DNA of 64,000 nucleotides from contig NZ_PUQD01000007.1 in assembly GCF_003331055.1 (NCBI RefSeq), forward strand, positions 62,001-126,000, read 5' to 3'. Source of the DNA: Pseudomonas sp. AFG_SD02_1510_Pfu_092. GTDB taxonomy: Bacteria > Pseudomonadota > Gammaproteobacteria > Pseudomonadales > Pseudomonadaceae. Shown here piece by piece: positions 53,944 to 64,000 of this stretch. Made by a program: the position numbers and the translations under genes. Within the stretch, counting starts at the first letter, position 1. The number at the start of each line of letters is the position of its first letter. Under the pieces are notes generated by a model. That model was not told where the DNA came from, ran no database searches, and saw only the letters and a program-made list of their open reading frames with translations.

Positions 53944-54032
53944 CCTGTGGGAGCGGCTTTAGCCGCGAAGAACCCGGCGCGGTGGATGGCACCGGCGTTG
54001 CCGGTGTTCGCGGCTGAAGCCGCTCCCACAGG
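53944..54032. repeat. REP doublet (GGCTTTAGCCGC variant)
   Basis: Opposed variant cores (GTGGGAGCGGCTTTAGCCGC and GCGGCTGAAGCCGCTCCCAC) with an internal ACCGGCGTTGCCGGT hairpin, downstream of acsA. Confidence 0.8.
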
Positions 54033-54079
54033 ATAAGGCGTGTGCCTGAGGTCGGTGCTGTATCTGCGAGAAGCCAACA

Positions 54080-54110
54080 AAAACCCCGCCCGGGCAACCG
54101 GCGGGGTTTT
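54080..54110 (+). terminator. Intrinsic terminator of acsA
   Basis: AAAACCCCGCC and GGCGGGGTTTT are perfect 11-base arms around a nine-base loop, with a following T-run. It lies after the REP doublet. Confidence 0.9.
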
Positions 54111-54544
54111 TGCTTTACTGTTACCCGACATTCATCGGTAACTGTTCTGTCACCGGCCCTGCACAAGATCGGGGCGTCAGGAAACAATTCCGGCCGGTTT
54201 CGGTGCATGCCCGTCGCCATTTTTTGCAATACAGCACGCTACACTTGCCGTCCTACAAGGCTTTGCCAATAATAGGCCCAGGAATTGCTAGGTCTATAGG
54301 TTCTATTTCTTGCGCTTTTGCATATTTTGCATTGGCTGTCAACATTGCCCACAGCGGTTTCAGGCGCTTCTGTAAGTAGTTGTCGCTTTGAAGAAATATC
54401 GACTACCGGGCTGTCGCTAAAATGCCAATCACTCGCTCGTGGTCTGCGACCTTGGTCGAACCCTGCGCGGCTCGCGTTGTACCCATTCGCATATCGGGCA
54501 GTTGTTACCTGCCTTGTATTGCCCCGTACCGATGGAGTTACCTG
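54111..54544 (+). promoter_or_regulatory. Upstream region of aotJ with ArgR half-sites
   Basis: TGTCGC-N8-AA, the half-site pattern of pseudomonad ArgR (AraC family), is matched exactly at 54381-54396. A second TGTCGC stands 31 bases downstream at 54412-54417, with AA nine bases after it. Farther upstream, GTTACC...GGTAAC (54121-54143) can form a hairpin. No gene is seen in the remaining sequence. Confidence 0.65.
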
Positions 54545-55330
54545 ATGAAGAAGCTCGCACTGCTTGGCGCCCTGGCGCTTTCCGTGTTTTCCCTGGTGTC
54601 GCAGGCCGATGAAAAACCGCTGAAAATCGGCATCGAAGCCGCCTACCCACCCTTCGCCTTCAAGCAACCTGACGGCAGCATCGCCGGTTTCGACTACGAC
54701 ATCGGCAACGCCCTGTGCGAAGAGATGAAAACCAAGTGCACCTGGGTCGAGCAGGAGTTCGACGGCCTGATCCCGGCGCTGAAAGTGCGCAAGATCGACG
54801 CCATCCTGTCGTCCATGTCGATCACTGACGACCGCAAAAAATCGGTCGACTTCACCAAGCGCTATTACCTGACCCCGGCGCGCCTGGTCATGAAGGAAGG
54901 CACCACCGTCAGCGAAAGCCTGGATGAACTGAAAGGCAAGAAGATCGGCGTGCAGCGCGGCTCGATCCATGACCGCTTCGCCAAGGAAGTGCTGGGCGCC
55001 AAAGGTGCCACCGTGGTTCCTTACGGCACCCAGAACGAAATCTACCTGGACGTGGCAGCCGGTCGCCTCGACGGCACCGTGGCTGACGCCACCCTGCTCG
55101 AGGACGGCTTCCTCAAGACCGACGCCGGCAAGGGCTTCGCGTTCGTAGGCCCGGCCTTCACCGACGCCAAGTACTTCGGCGACGGCATCGGCATTGCCGT
55201 GCGCAAGGGTGACAAGGCCAACGTCGAGCGCATCAACGCGGCCATCGACGCCATCCGCGCCAATGGCAAATACAAAGAAATCGAGAAGAAGTACTTCAAC
55301 TTCGATATCTACGGTCCAGACTCGAACTAA
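54545..55330 (+). CDS. aotJ: Arginine/ornithine ABC transporter substrate-binding protein
   Basis: A 261-residue periplasmic binding protein. Signal peptide [21 protein letters not shown] is followed by the family opening [89 protein letters not shown] and [15 protein letters not shown] are typical of lysine/arginine/ornithine binding proteins. It is the first gene of the aot operon. A strong hairpin follows in the 88-base gap before aotQ, consistent with higher expression of the binding protein. Confidence 0.93.
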   Translation: MKKLALLGALALSVFSLVSQADEKPLKIGIEAAYPPFAFKQPDGSIAGFDYDIGNALCEEMKTKCTWVEQEFDGLIPALKVRKIDAILSSMSITDDRKKSVDFTKRYYLTPARLVMKEGTTVSESLDELKGKKIGVQRGSIHDRFAKEVLGAKGATVVPYGTQNEIYLDVAAGRLDGTVADATLLEDGFLKTDAGKGFAFVGPAFTDAKYFGDGIGIAVRKGDKANVERINAAIDAIRANGKYKEIEKKYFNFDIYGPDSN

Positions 55331-55351
55331 GACGTCGGGTTTCACCTGTGC

Positions 55352-55390
55352 AATGGTGCAAACAGCAGAGGCTCTGAGGTTTGCACCATT
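55352..55390 (+). terminator. Intercistronic hairpin between aotJ and aotQ
   Basis: AATGGTGCAAAC (55352-55363) and GTTTGCACCATT (55379-55390) are perfect 12-base arms around a 15-base loop, followed by TTTCT. It resembles an attenuating terminator or a 3' stabiliser that raises aotJ over the downstream genes. Confidence 0.75.
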
Positions 55391-55418
55391 TTTCTATCCC
55401 TAGGTCGAGGACCTCATC

Positions 55419-56108
55419 ATGTTGAAAGGCTACGGGGCAGTCATCCTCGACGGGGCGTGGCTGACGCTGCAGCTCGCCCTGTCGTCGATGGCCCTGGCCA
55501 TCGTGCTCGGCCTGATCGGTGTGGCGCTGCGCTTGTCGCCAGTGCGCTGGTTGGCCTGGCTGGGCGATCTGTACTCCACGGTGATCCGTGGCATTCCGGA
55601 CCTGGTCCTGATCCTGCTGATCTTCTACGGCGGGCAAGACATCATCAACCGGGTGGCGCCGCTGCTCGGCTACGAAGACTACATCGACCTGAACCCGCTG
55701 GTGGCCGGTATCGGTACCCTGGGCTTCATCTTTGGTGCCTACCTGTCGGAAACCTTCCGTGGTGCCTTCCTGGGGATTCCCAAGGGGCAGGCCGAGGCCG
55801 GGGTTGCCTACGGCATGAGCAACCGCCAGGTGTTCTTCCGCATCCAGGTGCCGCAAATGATTCGCCTGGCGATCCCGGGCTTCACCAACAACTGGCTGGT
55901 GCTGACCAAGGCTACCGCGCTGATTTCGGTGGTCGGTCTGCAGGACATGATGTTCAAGGCCAAGCAGGCGGCCGACGCCACCCGCGAACCTTTCACCTTC
56001 TTCCTGGCGGTGGCGGCCTTGTACCTGGTGCTGACCAGCGTCTCGCTGCTGGCGCTGAAGTATCTCGAGCGCCGCTACTCGGTGGGCGTCAAGGTGGCTG
56101 AACTATGA
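55419..56108 (+). CDS. aotQ: Arginine/ornithine ABC transporter permease (AotQ)
   Basis: A 229-residue inner-membrane permease of the HisQ type. GAVILDGAWLTLQLALSSMALAIVLGLIGVALRLSP starts the amino-acid permease domain. The EAA loop that docks with the ATPase is visible as RGAFLGIPKGQAEAGVAYGMSNRQVFFRIQVPQMIRLAIPGFTN. Its stop overlaps the aotM start (ATGA). Confidence 0.93.
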   Translation: MLKGYGAVILDGAWLTLQLALSSMALAIVLGLIGVALRLSPVRWLAWLGDLYSTVIRGIPDLVLILLIFYGGQDIINRVAPLLGYEDYIDLNPLVAGIGTLGFIFGAYLSETFRGAFLGIPKGQAEAGVAYGMSNRQVFFRIQVPQMIRLAIPGFTNNWLVLTKATALISVVGLQDMMFKAKQAADATREPFTFFLAVAALYLVLTSVSLLALKYLERRYSVGVKVAEL

Positions 56109-56803
56109 TCTTCGACTACAACGTCGTCTGGGAGGCATTGCCGATGTATTTCGGCGGCCTGCTGACCACCCTCAAGCTGCTGGCGATTTCGCTGTTCTTC
56201 GGTTTGCTGGCGGCCGTTCCGCTGGGGCTGATGCGGGTTTCCAAGCAGCCGGCAGTCAACCTGGTTGCCTGGCTCTACACCTACGTGATCCGCGGCACAC
56301 CCATGCTGGTGCAGCTGTTCCTGATCTACTACGGCCTGGCGCAGTTCGAGGCGGTGCGCGAAAGCGTGTTGTGGCCGCTGCTGTCCAGCGCCACCTTCTG
56401 CGCGTGCCTGGCGTTCGGTATCAACACCAGCGCCTACACCGCCGAGATCATCGCCGGCAGCCTCAAGGCCACGCCGCATGGCGAGATCGAGGCGGCCAAG
56501 GCCATGGGCATGTCGCGCATGAAGATGTACCGGCGCATCCTGCTGCCGTCGGCCTTGCGCCGGGCGCTGCCGCAGTACAGCAACGAAGTGATCATGATGT
56601 TGCAGACCACCAGCCTGGCGTCGATCGTCACCCTGATCGACATCACCGGTGCCGCACGTACGGTCAATGCCCAGTACTACCTGCCTTTCGAGGCCTACAT
56701 CACGGCGGGCGTGTTCTACCTGTGCCTGACCTTCATCCTGGTGCGCCTGTTCAAGATGGCCGAACGCCGCTGGCTCGGCTACCTGGCGCCGCGCAAGCAC
56801 TGA
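56105..56803 (+). CDS. aotM: Arginine/ornithine ABC transporter permease (AotM)
   Basis: A 232-residue permease of the HisM type, partner of AotQ. YFGGLLTTLKLLAISLFFGLLAAVPLGLMRVS and the EAA loop GSLKATPHGEIEAAKAMGMSRMKMYRRILLPSALRRALPQYSNEVIMMLQTTSLAS are clear. It overlaps aotQ by four bases. In P. aeruginosa an extra gene, aotO, lies between aotM and aotP; here only 22 bases separate them. Confidence 0.93.
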   Translation: MIFDYNVVWEALPMYFGGLLTTLKLLAISLFFGLLAAVPLGLMRVSKQPAVNLVAWLYTYVIRGTPMLVQLFLIYYGLAQFEAVRESVLWPLLSSATFCACLAFGINTSAYTAEIIAGSLKATPHGEIEAAKAMGMSRMKMYRRILLPSALRRALPQYSNEVIMMLQTTSLASIVTLIDITGAARTVNAQYYLPFEAYITAGVFYLCLTFILVRLFKMAERRWLGYLAPRKH

Positions 56804-56825
56804 CCGCTTTGTGAGAATCGACAGC

Positions 56826-57590
56826 ATGTACAAACTCGAAGTCCAAGACCTGCACAAGCGCTACGGCAGCCATGAAGTGCTCAAGGGCGTGTCCCTGTCG
56901 GCCAAGGCAGGCGATGTCATCAGCATCATCGGCTCCAGTGGTTCGGGCAAGTCGACCTTCCTGCGCTGCATCAACCTGCTGGAGCAGCCGCACGCCGGCA
57001 AGATCCTGCTCAACAACGAAGAGCTCAAGCTGGTACCGGGCCGCGACGGCGCGCTGAAGGCCGCCGACCCGCGCCAGTTGCAGCGCATGCGTTCGCGCCT
57101 GTCGATGGTGTTCCAGCACTTCAACCTGTGGTCGCACATGACCGCGCTGGAAAACATCATCGAAGCGCCGGTGCACGTGCTGGGCGTGAACCGCAAGGAG
57201 GCCCTGGAAAAGGCCGAGCACTACCTGGCCAAGGTGGGTGTCGCGCACCGCAAGGATGCCTTCCCGGGGCATATGTCCGGTGGTGAGCAGCAGCGTGTGG
57301 CGATTGCCCGGGCGCTGGCGATGGAGCCGGAGGTGATGCTGTTCGACGAACCTACCTCGGCGCTGGACCCGGAGCTGGTGGGCGATGTGCTCAAGGTGAT
57401 GCAGGCGCTGGCCCAGGAAGGCCGCACCATGGTGGTGGTGACCCACGAAATGGGCTTTGCCCGCGAGGTGTCCAACCAGCTGGTGTTCCTGCACAAAGGC
57501 CTGGTGGAAGAAACCGGCTGCCCGCGCGAAGTGCTGGCCAACCCACAGTCGGAGCGCCTGAAGCAGTTCCTCTCCGGCAGCCTGAAGTAA
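56826..57590 (+). CDS. aotP: Arginine/ornithine ABC transporter ATP-binding protein
   Basis: A 254-residue ATPase of the HisP type. Walker A GSSGSGKST (36-44), Q-loop SMVFQHFNLWSHMTALENI, signature MSGGEQQRVAIARAL, Walker B VMLFDEPTSALDPE and the switch His in VVVTHEMGFA. ATG 56826 (MYKLEVQDLHKRYG) is chosen over in-frame upstream codons for family length. argR follows at 98 bases, in the same direction. Confidence 0.94.
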   Translation: MYKLEVQDLHKRYGSHEVLKGVSLSAKAGDVISIIGSSGSGKSTFLRCINLLEQPHAGKILLNNEELKLVPGRDGALKAADPRQLQRMRSRLSMVFQHFNLWSHMTALENIIEAPVHVLGVNRKEALEKAEHYLAKVGVAHRKDAFPGHMSGGEQQRVAIARALAMEPEVMLFDEPTSALDPELVGDVLKVMQALAQEGRTMVVVTHEMGFAREVSNQLVFLHKGLVEETGCPREVLANPQSERLKQFLSGSLK

Positions 57591-57688
57591 AAGCTGCTTT
57601 TTTGCACCAGAATAGGGCATGCTGCGCGGCGAGCGCAGCCTGACCCGGCGCACAGACACGAACGACCTCAGGTTTCGGACCGCACCCT

Positions 57689-58669
57689 ATGACCACCCAG
57701 CGAATCGGTTTTCTCATCTGGCCCAGCACCAGGCCTTTGACCCTGGCGCTGGCCGAGGAAGTGTTGCAGGTGGCGCAGCGGGTGCACCCGGAGGTGCTCT
57801 ACGAGCTGCTTTTCCTGCAGGCCGAGCCGGCGCCGGAAGGTGGCTGGCGCCTGCCGGGCGAGCCATGGAACGGCCGCCTGGACGGCTGCCACAAGCTGTT
57901 TCTGCTGGCGGACGAGCCGCCGCTGGCAATGGGGGCGGCGTTGTCGGCGGCGCTCAAGCAGCAGGCGCGCGCCGGCTGCACCATCGGCGGCCTGTCGGCG
58001 GGGGTCTACCCGTTGGCCATGCTGGGCCTGCTGGAGGGATATCGGGCGGCGGTGCACTGGCGCTGGCAGGATGATTTTGCCGAGCGCTTCCCCAAGGTCA
58101 TCGCCACCAGCCACCTGTTCGACTGGGACCGCGATCGCCTGACCGCCTGTGGCGGCATGGCCGTGACCGACCTGCTGCTGGCGGTGCTGGCCCGTGACCA
58201 CGGCGCAGAGCTGGCGGGCGCGGTGTCGGAGGAACTGGTGGTCGAGCGCATTCGCGAGGGTGGCGAGCGCCAGCGTATTCCGCTGCAGAACCGCCTGGGT
58301 TCGAGCCATCCCAAGCTGACCCAGGCGGTGCTGCTGATGGAAGCGAACATCGAAGAGCCGCTGACCACCGACGAAATCGCCCAGCATGTCTGTGTCTCGC
58401 GCCGGCAGCTGGAGCGTATCTTCAAGCAGTACCTGAGCCGCGTGCCGAGCCAGTATTACCTGGAGTTGCGGCTGAACAAGGCGCGGCAGATGCTGATGCA
58501 GACCAGCAAGTCGATCATCCAGATCGGGCTGTCCTGTGGCTTCTCCTCGGGGCCGCATTTCTCCAGTGCCTATCGCAACTTCTTTGGCGCCACGCCGCGC
58601 GAGGACCGCAACCAGCGGCGTAACAGCAGCCCGTTCGAACTGAGCTCGGCGCCTGCCGAAAAAGGCTGA
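57689..58669 (+). CDS. argR: Arginine-responsive regulator ArgR (AraC family)
   Basis: A 326-residue regulator of pseudomonad arginine metabolism, unrelated to E. coli ArgR. The N-terminal part has a DJ-1/PfpI-like fold (RIGFLIWPSTRPLTLALAEEVLQVAQRVHPEVLYELLFLQAE...TIGGLSAGVYPLAMLGLL). The C-terminal part has two helix-turn-helices (LTTDEIAQHVCVSRRQLERIFKQYLSRVPSQYYLELRLNKARQML; KSIIQIGLSCGFSSGPHFSSAYRNFFGATPREDR). It binds TGTCGC-N8-AA half-sites, present before aotJ and aruC, and activates uptake and catabolism when arginine is abundant. It closes the aot cluster. Confidence 0.93.
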   Translation: MTTQRIGFLIWPSTRPLTLALAEEVLQVAQRVHPEVLYELLFLQAEPAPEGGWRLPGEPWNGRLDGCHKLFLLADEPPLAMGAALSAALKQQARAGCTIGGLSAGVYPLAMLGLLEGYRAAVHWRWQDDFAERFPKVIATSHLFDWDRDRLTACGGMAVTDLLLAVLARDHGAELAGAVSEELVVERIREGGERQRIPLQNRLGSSHPKLTQAVLLMEANIEEPLTTDEIAQHVCVSRRQLERIFKQYLSRVPSQYYLELRLNKARQMLMQTSKSIIQIGLSCGFSSGPHFSSAYRNFFGATPREDRNQRRNSSPFELSSAPAEKG

Positions 58670-58686
58670 TGCTCGTTCTTCCGTAT

Positions 58687-58785
58687 CGGCCTCTTCGCGG
58701 GTAAACCCGCTCCCACAGGTTCTGCACAATCTTCCGGTTCTGTGGTGTTCCTGTGGGAGCGGGTTTACCCGCGAAGAGGCCCGTA
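58687..58785. repeat. REP doublet
   Basis: Opposed cores (CTCTTCGCGGGTAAACCCGC and GCGGGTTTACCCGCGAAGAG) between argR and the aru operon, though both run in the same direction. Confidence 0.85.
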
Positions 58786-58853
58786 CAGGCGCCATCCATT
58801 CTTATGTGAACACCCGTTCACCCAGCCCCCTCTCTCCCGTACACTGCGCGATT

Positions 58854-60230
<1,377 letters not shown>

Positions 60231-60246
60231 CTCGCCTGCGGTCCCT

Positions 60247-60316
60247 TCGCCGGCCCCGGCCATGTCCGAGCCGGGCCGGCGATACTCGATTCCCGTGCAA
60301 ATGCCTGTGCATTTGC
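60247..60316 (+). other. Two tandem hairpins between aruC and aruF
   Basis: The first is a 13-pair stem with a single bulged C (60247-60260 with 60270-60282, loop of nine). The second is GCAAATGC / GCATTTGC with loop CTGT (60297-60316). Neither is followed by a proper T-run. They could mark a processing or attenuation point separating aruC, needed also for biosynthesis, from the purely catabolic genes. Confidence 0.55.
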
Positions 60317-60365
60317 CGCTTTTCCGTGCCGCCGTGAACGGCCCGTATTCCAAAGGAGTGACACC

Positions 60366-61385
60366 ATGCTGGTGATGCGCCCCGCGCAAATGGCTGATCT
60401 GAACGAAGTGCAGCGCATGGCTGCAGACAGCCCCATTGGTGTCACCTCGCTGCCGGACGACACCGCTCGCCTGGGCGACAAGATCGCCGCTTCCGAAACT
60501 TCCTTCGCCGCCGAGGTCAGCTTCAACGGTGAAGAAAGCTACTTCTTCGTGCTCGAGGACAGCGAGACCGGCAAGCTGGCCGGTTGCTCGGCCATCGTCG
60601 CGTCGGCCGGCTATTCCGAGCCGTTCTACAGCTTTCGTAACGAGACCTTCGTGCACGCCTCGCGCGAGCTGAAGATCCACAACAAGATCCACGTGCTGTC
60701 GCTGTGCCACGACCTGACCGGCAACAGCCTGCTGACCAGCTTCTATGTGCTGCCCGAGCTGGTCAACAGCGGCTGGGCCGAGCTCAATTCGCGTGGCCGC
60801 CTGCTGTTCATGGCCGCGCACCCGGAGCGTTTCGCCGACTCGGTGGTGACCGAGATCGTCGGCTACAGCGACGAGCAAGGTGAATCGCCGTTCTGGGATG
60901 CCATCGGCCGCAACTTCTTCGACCTCAACTACGCCCACGCCGAGCGGCTGTGCGGCCTGAAGAGCCGCACCTTCCTCGCCGAACTGATGCCGCACTACCC
61001 GATCTACGTGCCGCTGCTGCCGGACCTGGCGCAGGAAGCCATGGGCCAGGTGCACCCGCGGGCGCAGATCACCTTCGACATCCTCATGCGCGAAGGCTTC
61101 GAGACCGAGCATTACATCGACATCTTCGACGGCGGCCCGACCCTGCATGCGCGCACCTCGGGCATCCGCTCGATCGCCCAGAGCCGGGTGGCACCGGTGA
61201 AGGTCGAGGACGCGCCGGTCAAGGGTGGGCGCCCGTACCTGGTGTGCAACGGCCAGTTGCAGGACTACCGCGCGGTGCTGCTGGAGCTGGACTGGGTACC
61301 GGGCAAACCGGTCAGCCTGAGCACGGCAGCGGCCGATGCGCTGGGCCTGGGCGAGGGCGCCAGCGTGCGCCTGGTCGCGGTCTGA
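60366..61385 (+). CDS. aruF: Arginine/ornithine N2-succinyltransferase subunit alpha
   Basis: A 339-residue subunit of the heteromeric enzyme that transfers succinyl from succinyl-CoA to arginine, the first step of the pathway. It begins MLVMRPAQMADLNEVQRMA and carries ASRELKIHNKIHVLSLCHDLTGNSLLTSFYVLPE, DEQGESPFWDAIGRNFFDLNYAHAERLCGLKSRTFLAELMPHYPIYVPLLP, typical of AstA/AruFG. AAAGGAGTG precedes the ATG. It is paralogous to the next gene. Confidence 0.95.
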   Translation: MLVMRPAQMADLNEVQRMAADSPIGVTSLPDDTARLGDKIAASETSFAAEVSFNGEESYFFVLEDSETGKLAGCSAIVASAGYSEPFYSFRNETFVHASRELKIHNKIHVLSLCHDLTGNSLLTSFYVLPELVNSGWAELNSRGRLLFMAAHPERFADSVVTEIVGYSDEQGESPFWDAIGRNFFDLNYAHAERLCGLKSRTFLAELMPHYPIYVPLLPDLAQEAMGQVHPRAQITFDILMREGFETEHYIDIFDGGPTLHARTSGIRSIAQSRVAPVKVEDAPVKGGRPYLVCNGQLQDYRAVLLELDWVPGKPVSLSTAAADALGLGEGASVRLVAV

Positions 61386-61463
61386 AGCCTGGCAACAGGC
61401 GTTTGCGGATTGATGCGTTAGCAGAGTTTTGCGCCGGCCGCCGCCGCCGCACAAGGAGATAGC

Positions 61464-62492
61464 ATGATCGTTCGTCCTGTACGCAGCAGCGATTTGCCTG
61501 CGTTGATCGAATTGGCACGTAGCACCGGTACCACCGGGCTGACCACGCTGCCGGCCAACGAAGAACGCCTGGGGCATCGCGTTGGCTGGGCGGAAAAAAG
61601 CTTCCGTGGCGAAGCCGAGCGCGCCGACACCGACTACCTGTTCGTGCTGGAAAACGATGAAGGCCTGGTGGTCGGTATCAGTGCCATCGCCGGTGCCGTC
61701 GGCCTGCGCGAGCCTTGGTACAACTACCGCGTCGGCCTCACCGTCAGCGCCTCGCAGGAACTGAAGATCTACCGCGAAATCCCCACCCTGTTCCTGGCCA
61801 ACGACCTGACCGGCAACTCCGAGCTGTGCTCGCTGTTCCTGCGTAGCGACTACCGCTCCGGCCTCAATGGCCGCCTGCTGTCGCGCGCGCGCATGCTGTT
61901 CATCGCCGAGTTCCCTGAGCTGTTCGGCAAGAAGATCATCGCCGAAATGCGCGGCATGTCCGACGAGCAGGGCCGGTCGCCGTTCTGGGAAAGCCTCGGC
62001 CGGCACTTCTTCAAGATGGAGTTCAGCCAGGCCGACTACCTCACCGGGGTGGGCAACAAGTCGTTCATCGCCGAGCTGATGCCCAAGTTCCCGCTGTACA
62101 CCTGCTTCCTGTCCGAGGCGGCGCGCGATGTGATCGGCCGCGTGCACAAGGACACCGAGCCGGCGCTGGCCATGCTCAAGCAGGAAGGCTTCAATTATCA
62201 GGGCTACGTCGACATCTTCGACGCCGGCCCGGCCATCGAGTGCGACACCGACAAGATCCGCGCCGTGCGCGAAAGCCAGACGCTGGTGCTGGCGGTGGGC
62301 ACGCCGGGCGATGACGCCACCCCTTACATCATCCACAACCGCAAGCGCGACGATTGCCGCATAACGGCCGCACCTGCGCGTCTGGCCGCCGGCACCCTGG
62401 TGGTCGACCCGTTGACTGCCAAGCGCCTGCGCCTGGGCGCCGGCGACAATGTACGCGCCGTGCCGCTGTCGGCCAGCCGGGAGGCCCAGTAA
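61464..62492 (+). CDS. aruG: Arginine N-succinyltransferase subunit beta
   Basis: A 342-residue paralogue of AruF: MIVRPVRSSDLPALIELARSTGTTGLTTLPANEERL, ASQELKIYREIPTLFLANDLTGNSELCSLFLRSDYR, DEQGRSPFWESLGRHFFKMEFSQADYLTGVGNKSFIAELMPKFPLYTCFL. In pseudomonads the two subunits form the active transferase, while enterics use a single AstA. AAGGAGAT precedes the ATG. Its stop directly abuts the aruD ATG. Confidence 0.95.
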   Translation: MIVRPVRSSDLPALIELARSTGTTGLTTLPANEERLGHRVGWAEKSFRGEAERADTDYLFVLENDEGLVVGISAIAGAVGLREPWYNYRVGLTVSASQELKIYREIPTLFLANDLTGNSELCSLFLRSDYRSGLNGRLLSRARMLFIAEFPELFGKKIIAEMRGMSDEQGRSPFWESLGRHFFKMEFSQADYLTGVGNKSFIAELMPKFPLYTCFLSEAARDVIGRVHKDTEPALAMLKQEGFNYQGYVDIFDAGPAIECDTDKIRAVRESQTLVLAVGTPGDDATPYIIHNRKRDDCRITAAPARLAAGTLVVDPLTAKRLRLGAGDNVRAVPLSASREAQ

Positions 62493-63956
<1,464 letters not shown>

Positions 63957-63979
63957 CAACAGGTCACGGAGCCTTGCCG

Positions 63980-64000
63980 ATGAAATCCTATGAAGTGAAT
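63980..64000 (+). CDS. aruB: N-succinylarginine dihydrolase, first codons only
   Basis: The window ends seven codons into a gene reading MKSYEVN, the normal beginning of AruB/AstB, which converts succinylarginine to succinylornithine, ammonia and CO2. It starts 23 bases after aruD, with CACGGAG as ribosome site. The order aruCFGDB matches the pseudomonad operon. The call rests on context and seven residues. Confidence 0.75.

Overview
The window is a stretch of chromosome from a fluorescent pseudomonad of the Pseudomonas putida group. The evidence is the high G+C content, about twenty copies of the P. putida type intergenic REP (repetitive extragenic palindromic) doublet, and gene blocks typical of that group: phhAB/phhR, the arginine transport (aot)-argR-aru block, and a lapE gene away from the other lap genes. 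It is ordinary core chromosome. No phage, insertion sequence, integron, CRISPR array, tRNA or rRNA was seen. Gene products were assigned by recognising protein families and motifs by eye, not by database search.

Layout. 1-10.5 kb: a cut-off drug/metabolite transporter, an AEC carrier, ribosome-rescue factor ArfB, a DUF6124 gene behind an unusually structured leader followed by a broken DUF3077 gene, a YbdG-type mechanosensitive channel, a DEAD-box RNA helicase, a decayed BrnT toxin with an intact BrnA antitoxin, two transporters, a LysR regulator, and a 42-residue PA1414-type gene under a perfect Anr box. 10.5-16 kb: guanidinobutyrate block (symporter, gbuA, divergent gbuR) and an Aer-type chemoreceptor. 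16-25 kb: tapT, lapE, ybaN-like, yecA, recQ, a SlyA-like regulator, the type Vd phospholipase plpD and a SelW-like redox protein. 25-34.5 kb: EamA transporter, two AraC regulators, metallophosphoesterase, Mpo1-like protein, trkH, a YdjA nitroreductase, and a Cpx-like envelope stress set (cpxR, spy/cpxP-like, cpxS). 34.5-40 kb: yciI and yciB diverging from the overlapping run rnm-yciO-scpA-scpB, then rluB.

40-54 kb is centred on aromatic amino acids and 2-hydroxyacids: aroP with a long structured leader, a LysR regulator divergent from the large flavin/iron-sulfur dehydrogenase ydiJ, an MFS transporter, phhB and phhA divergent from their activator phhR, a DUF2790 protein and acsA. 54.5-64 kb is arginine uptake and catabolism: aotJ-aotQ-aotM-aotP, argR, then the arginine succinyltransferase operon aruC-aruF-aruG-aruD-aruB, with aruB cut by the window end. 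TGTCGC-type ArgR half-sites stand before aotJ and aruC, so uptake and breakdown look co-regulated.

The least explained signals are RNA-like or regulatory rather than new protein systems: (i) a candidate bistable leader before the DUF6124 gene, in which one central segment can pair either with an upstream set of arms or with a downstream set that covers the Shine-Dalgarno; (ii) a possible aromatic-rich leader peptide followed by three small hairpins before aroP; (iii) a nested stem before an EamA gene; (iv) hairpins inside the aot and aru operons; (v) the Anr-controlled PA1414-like transcript.
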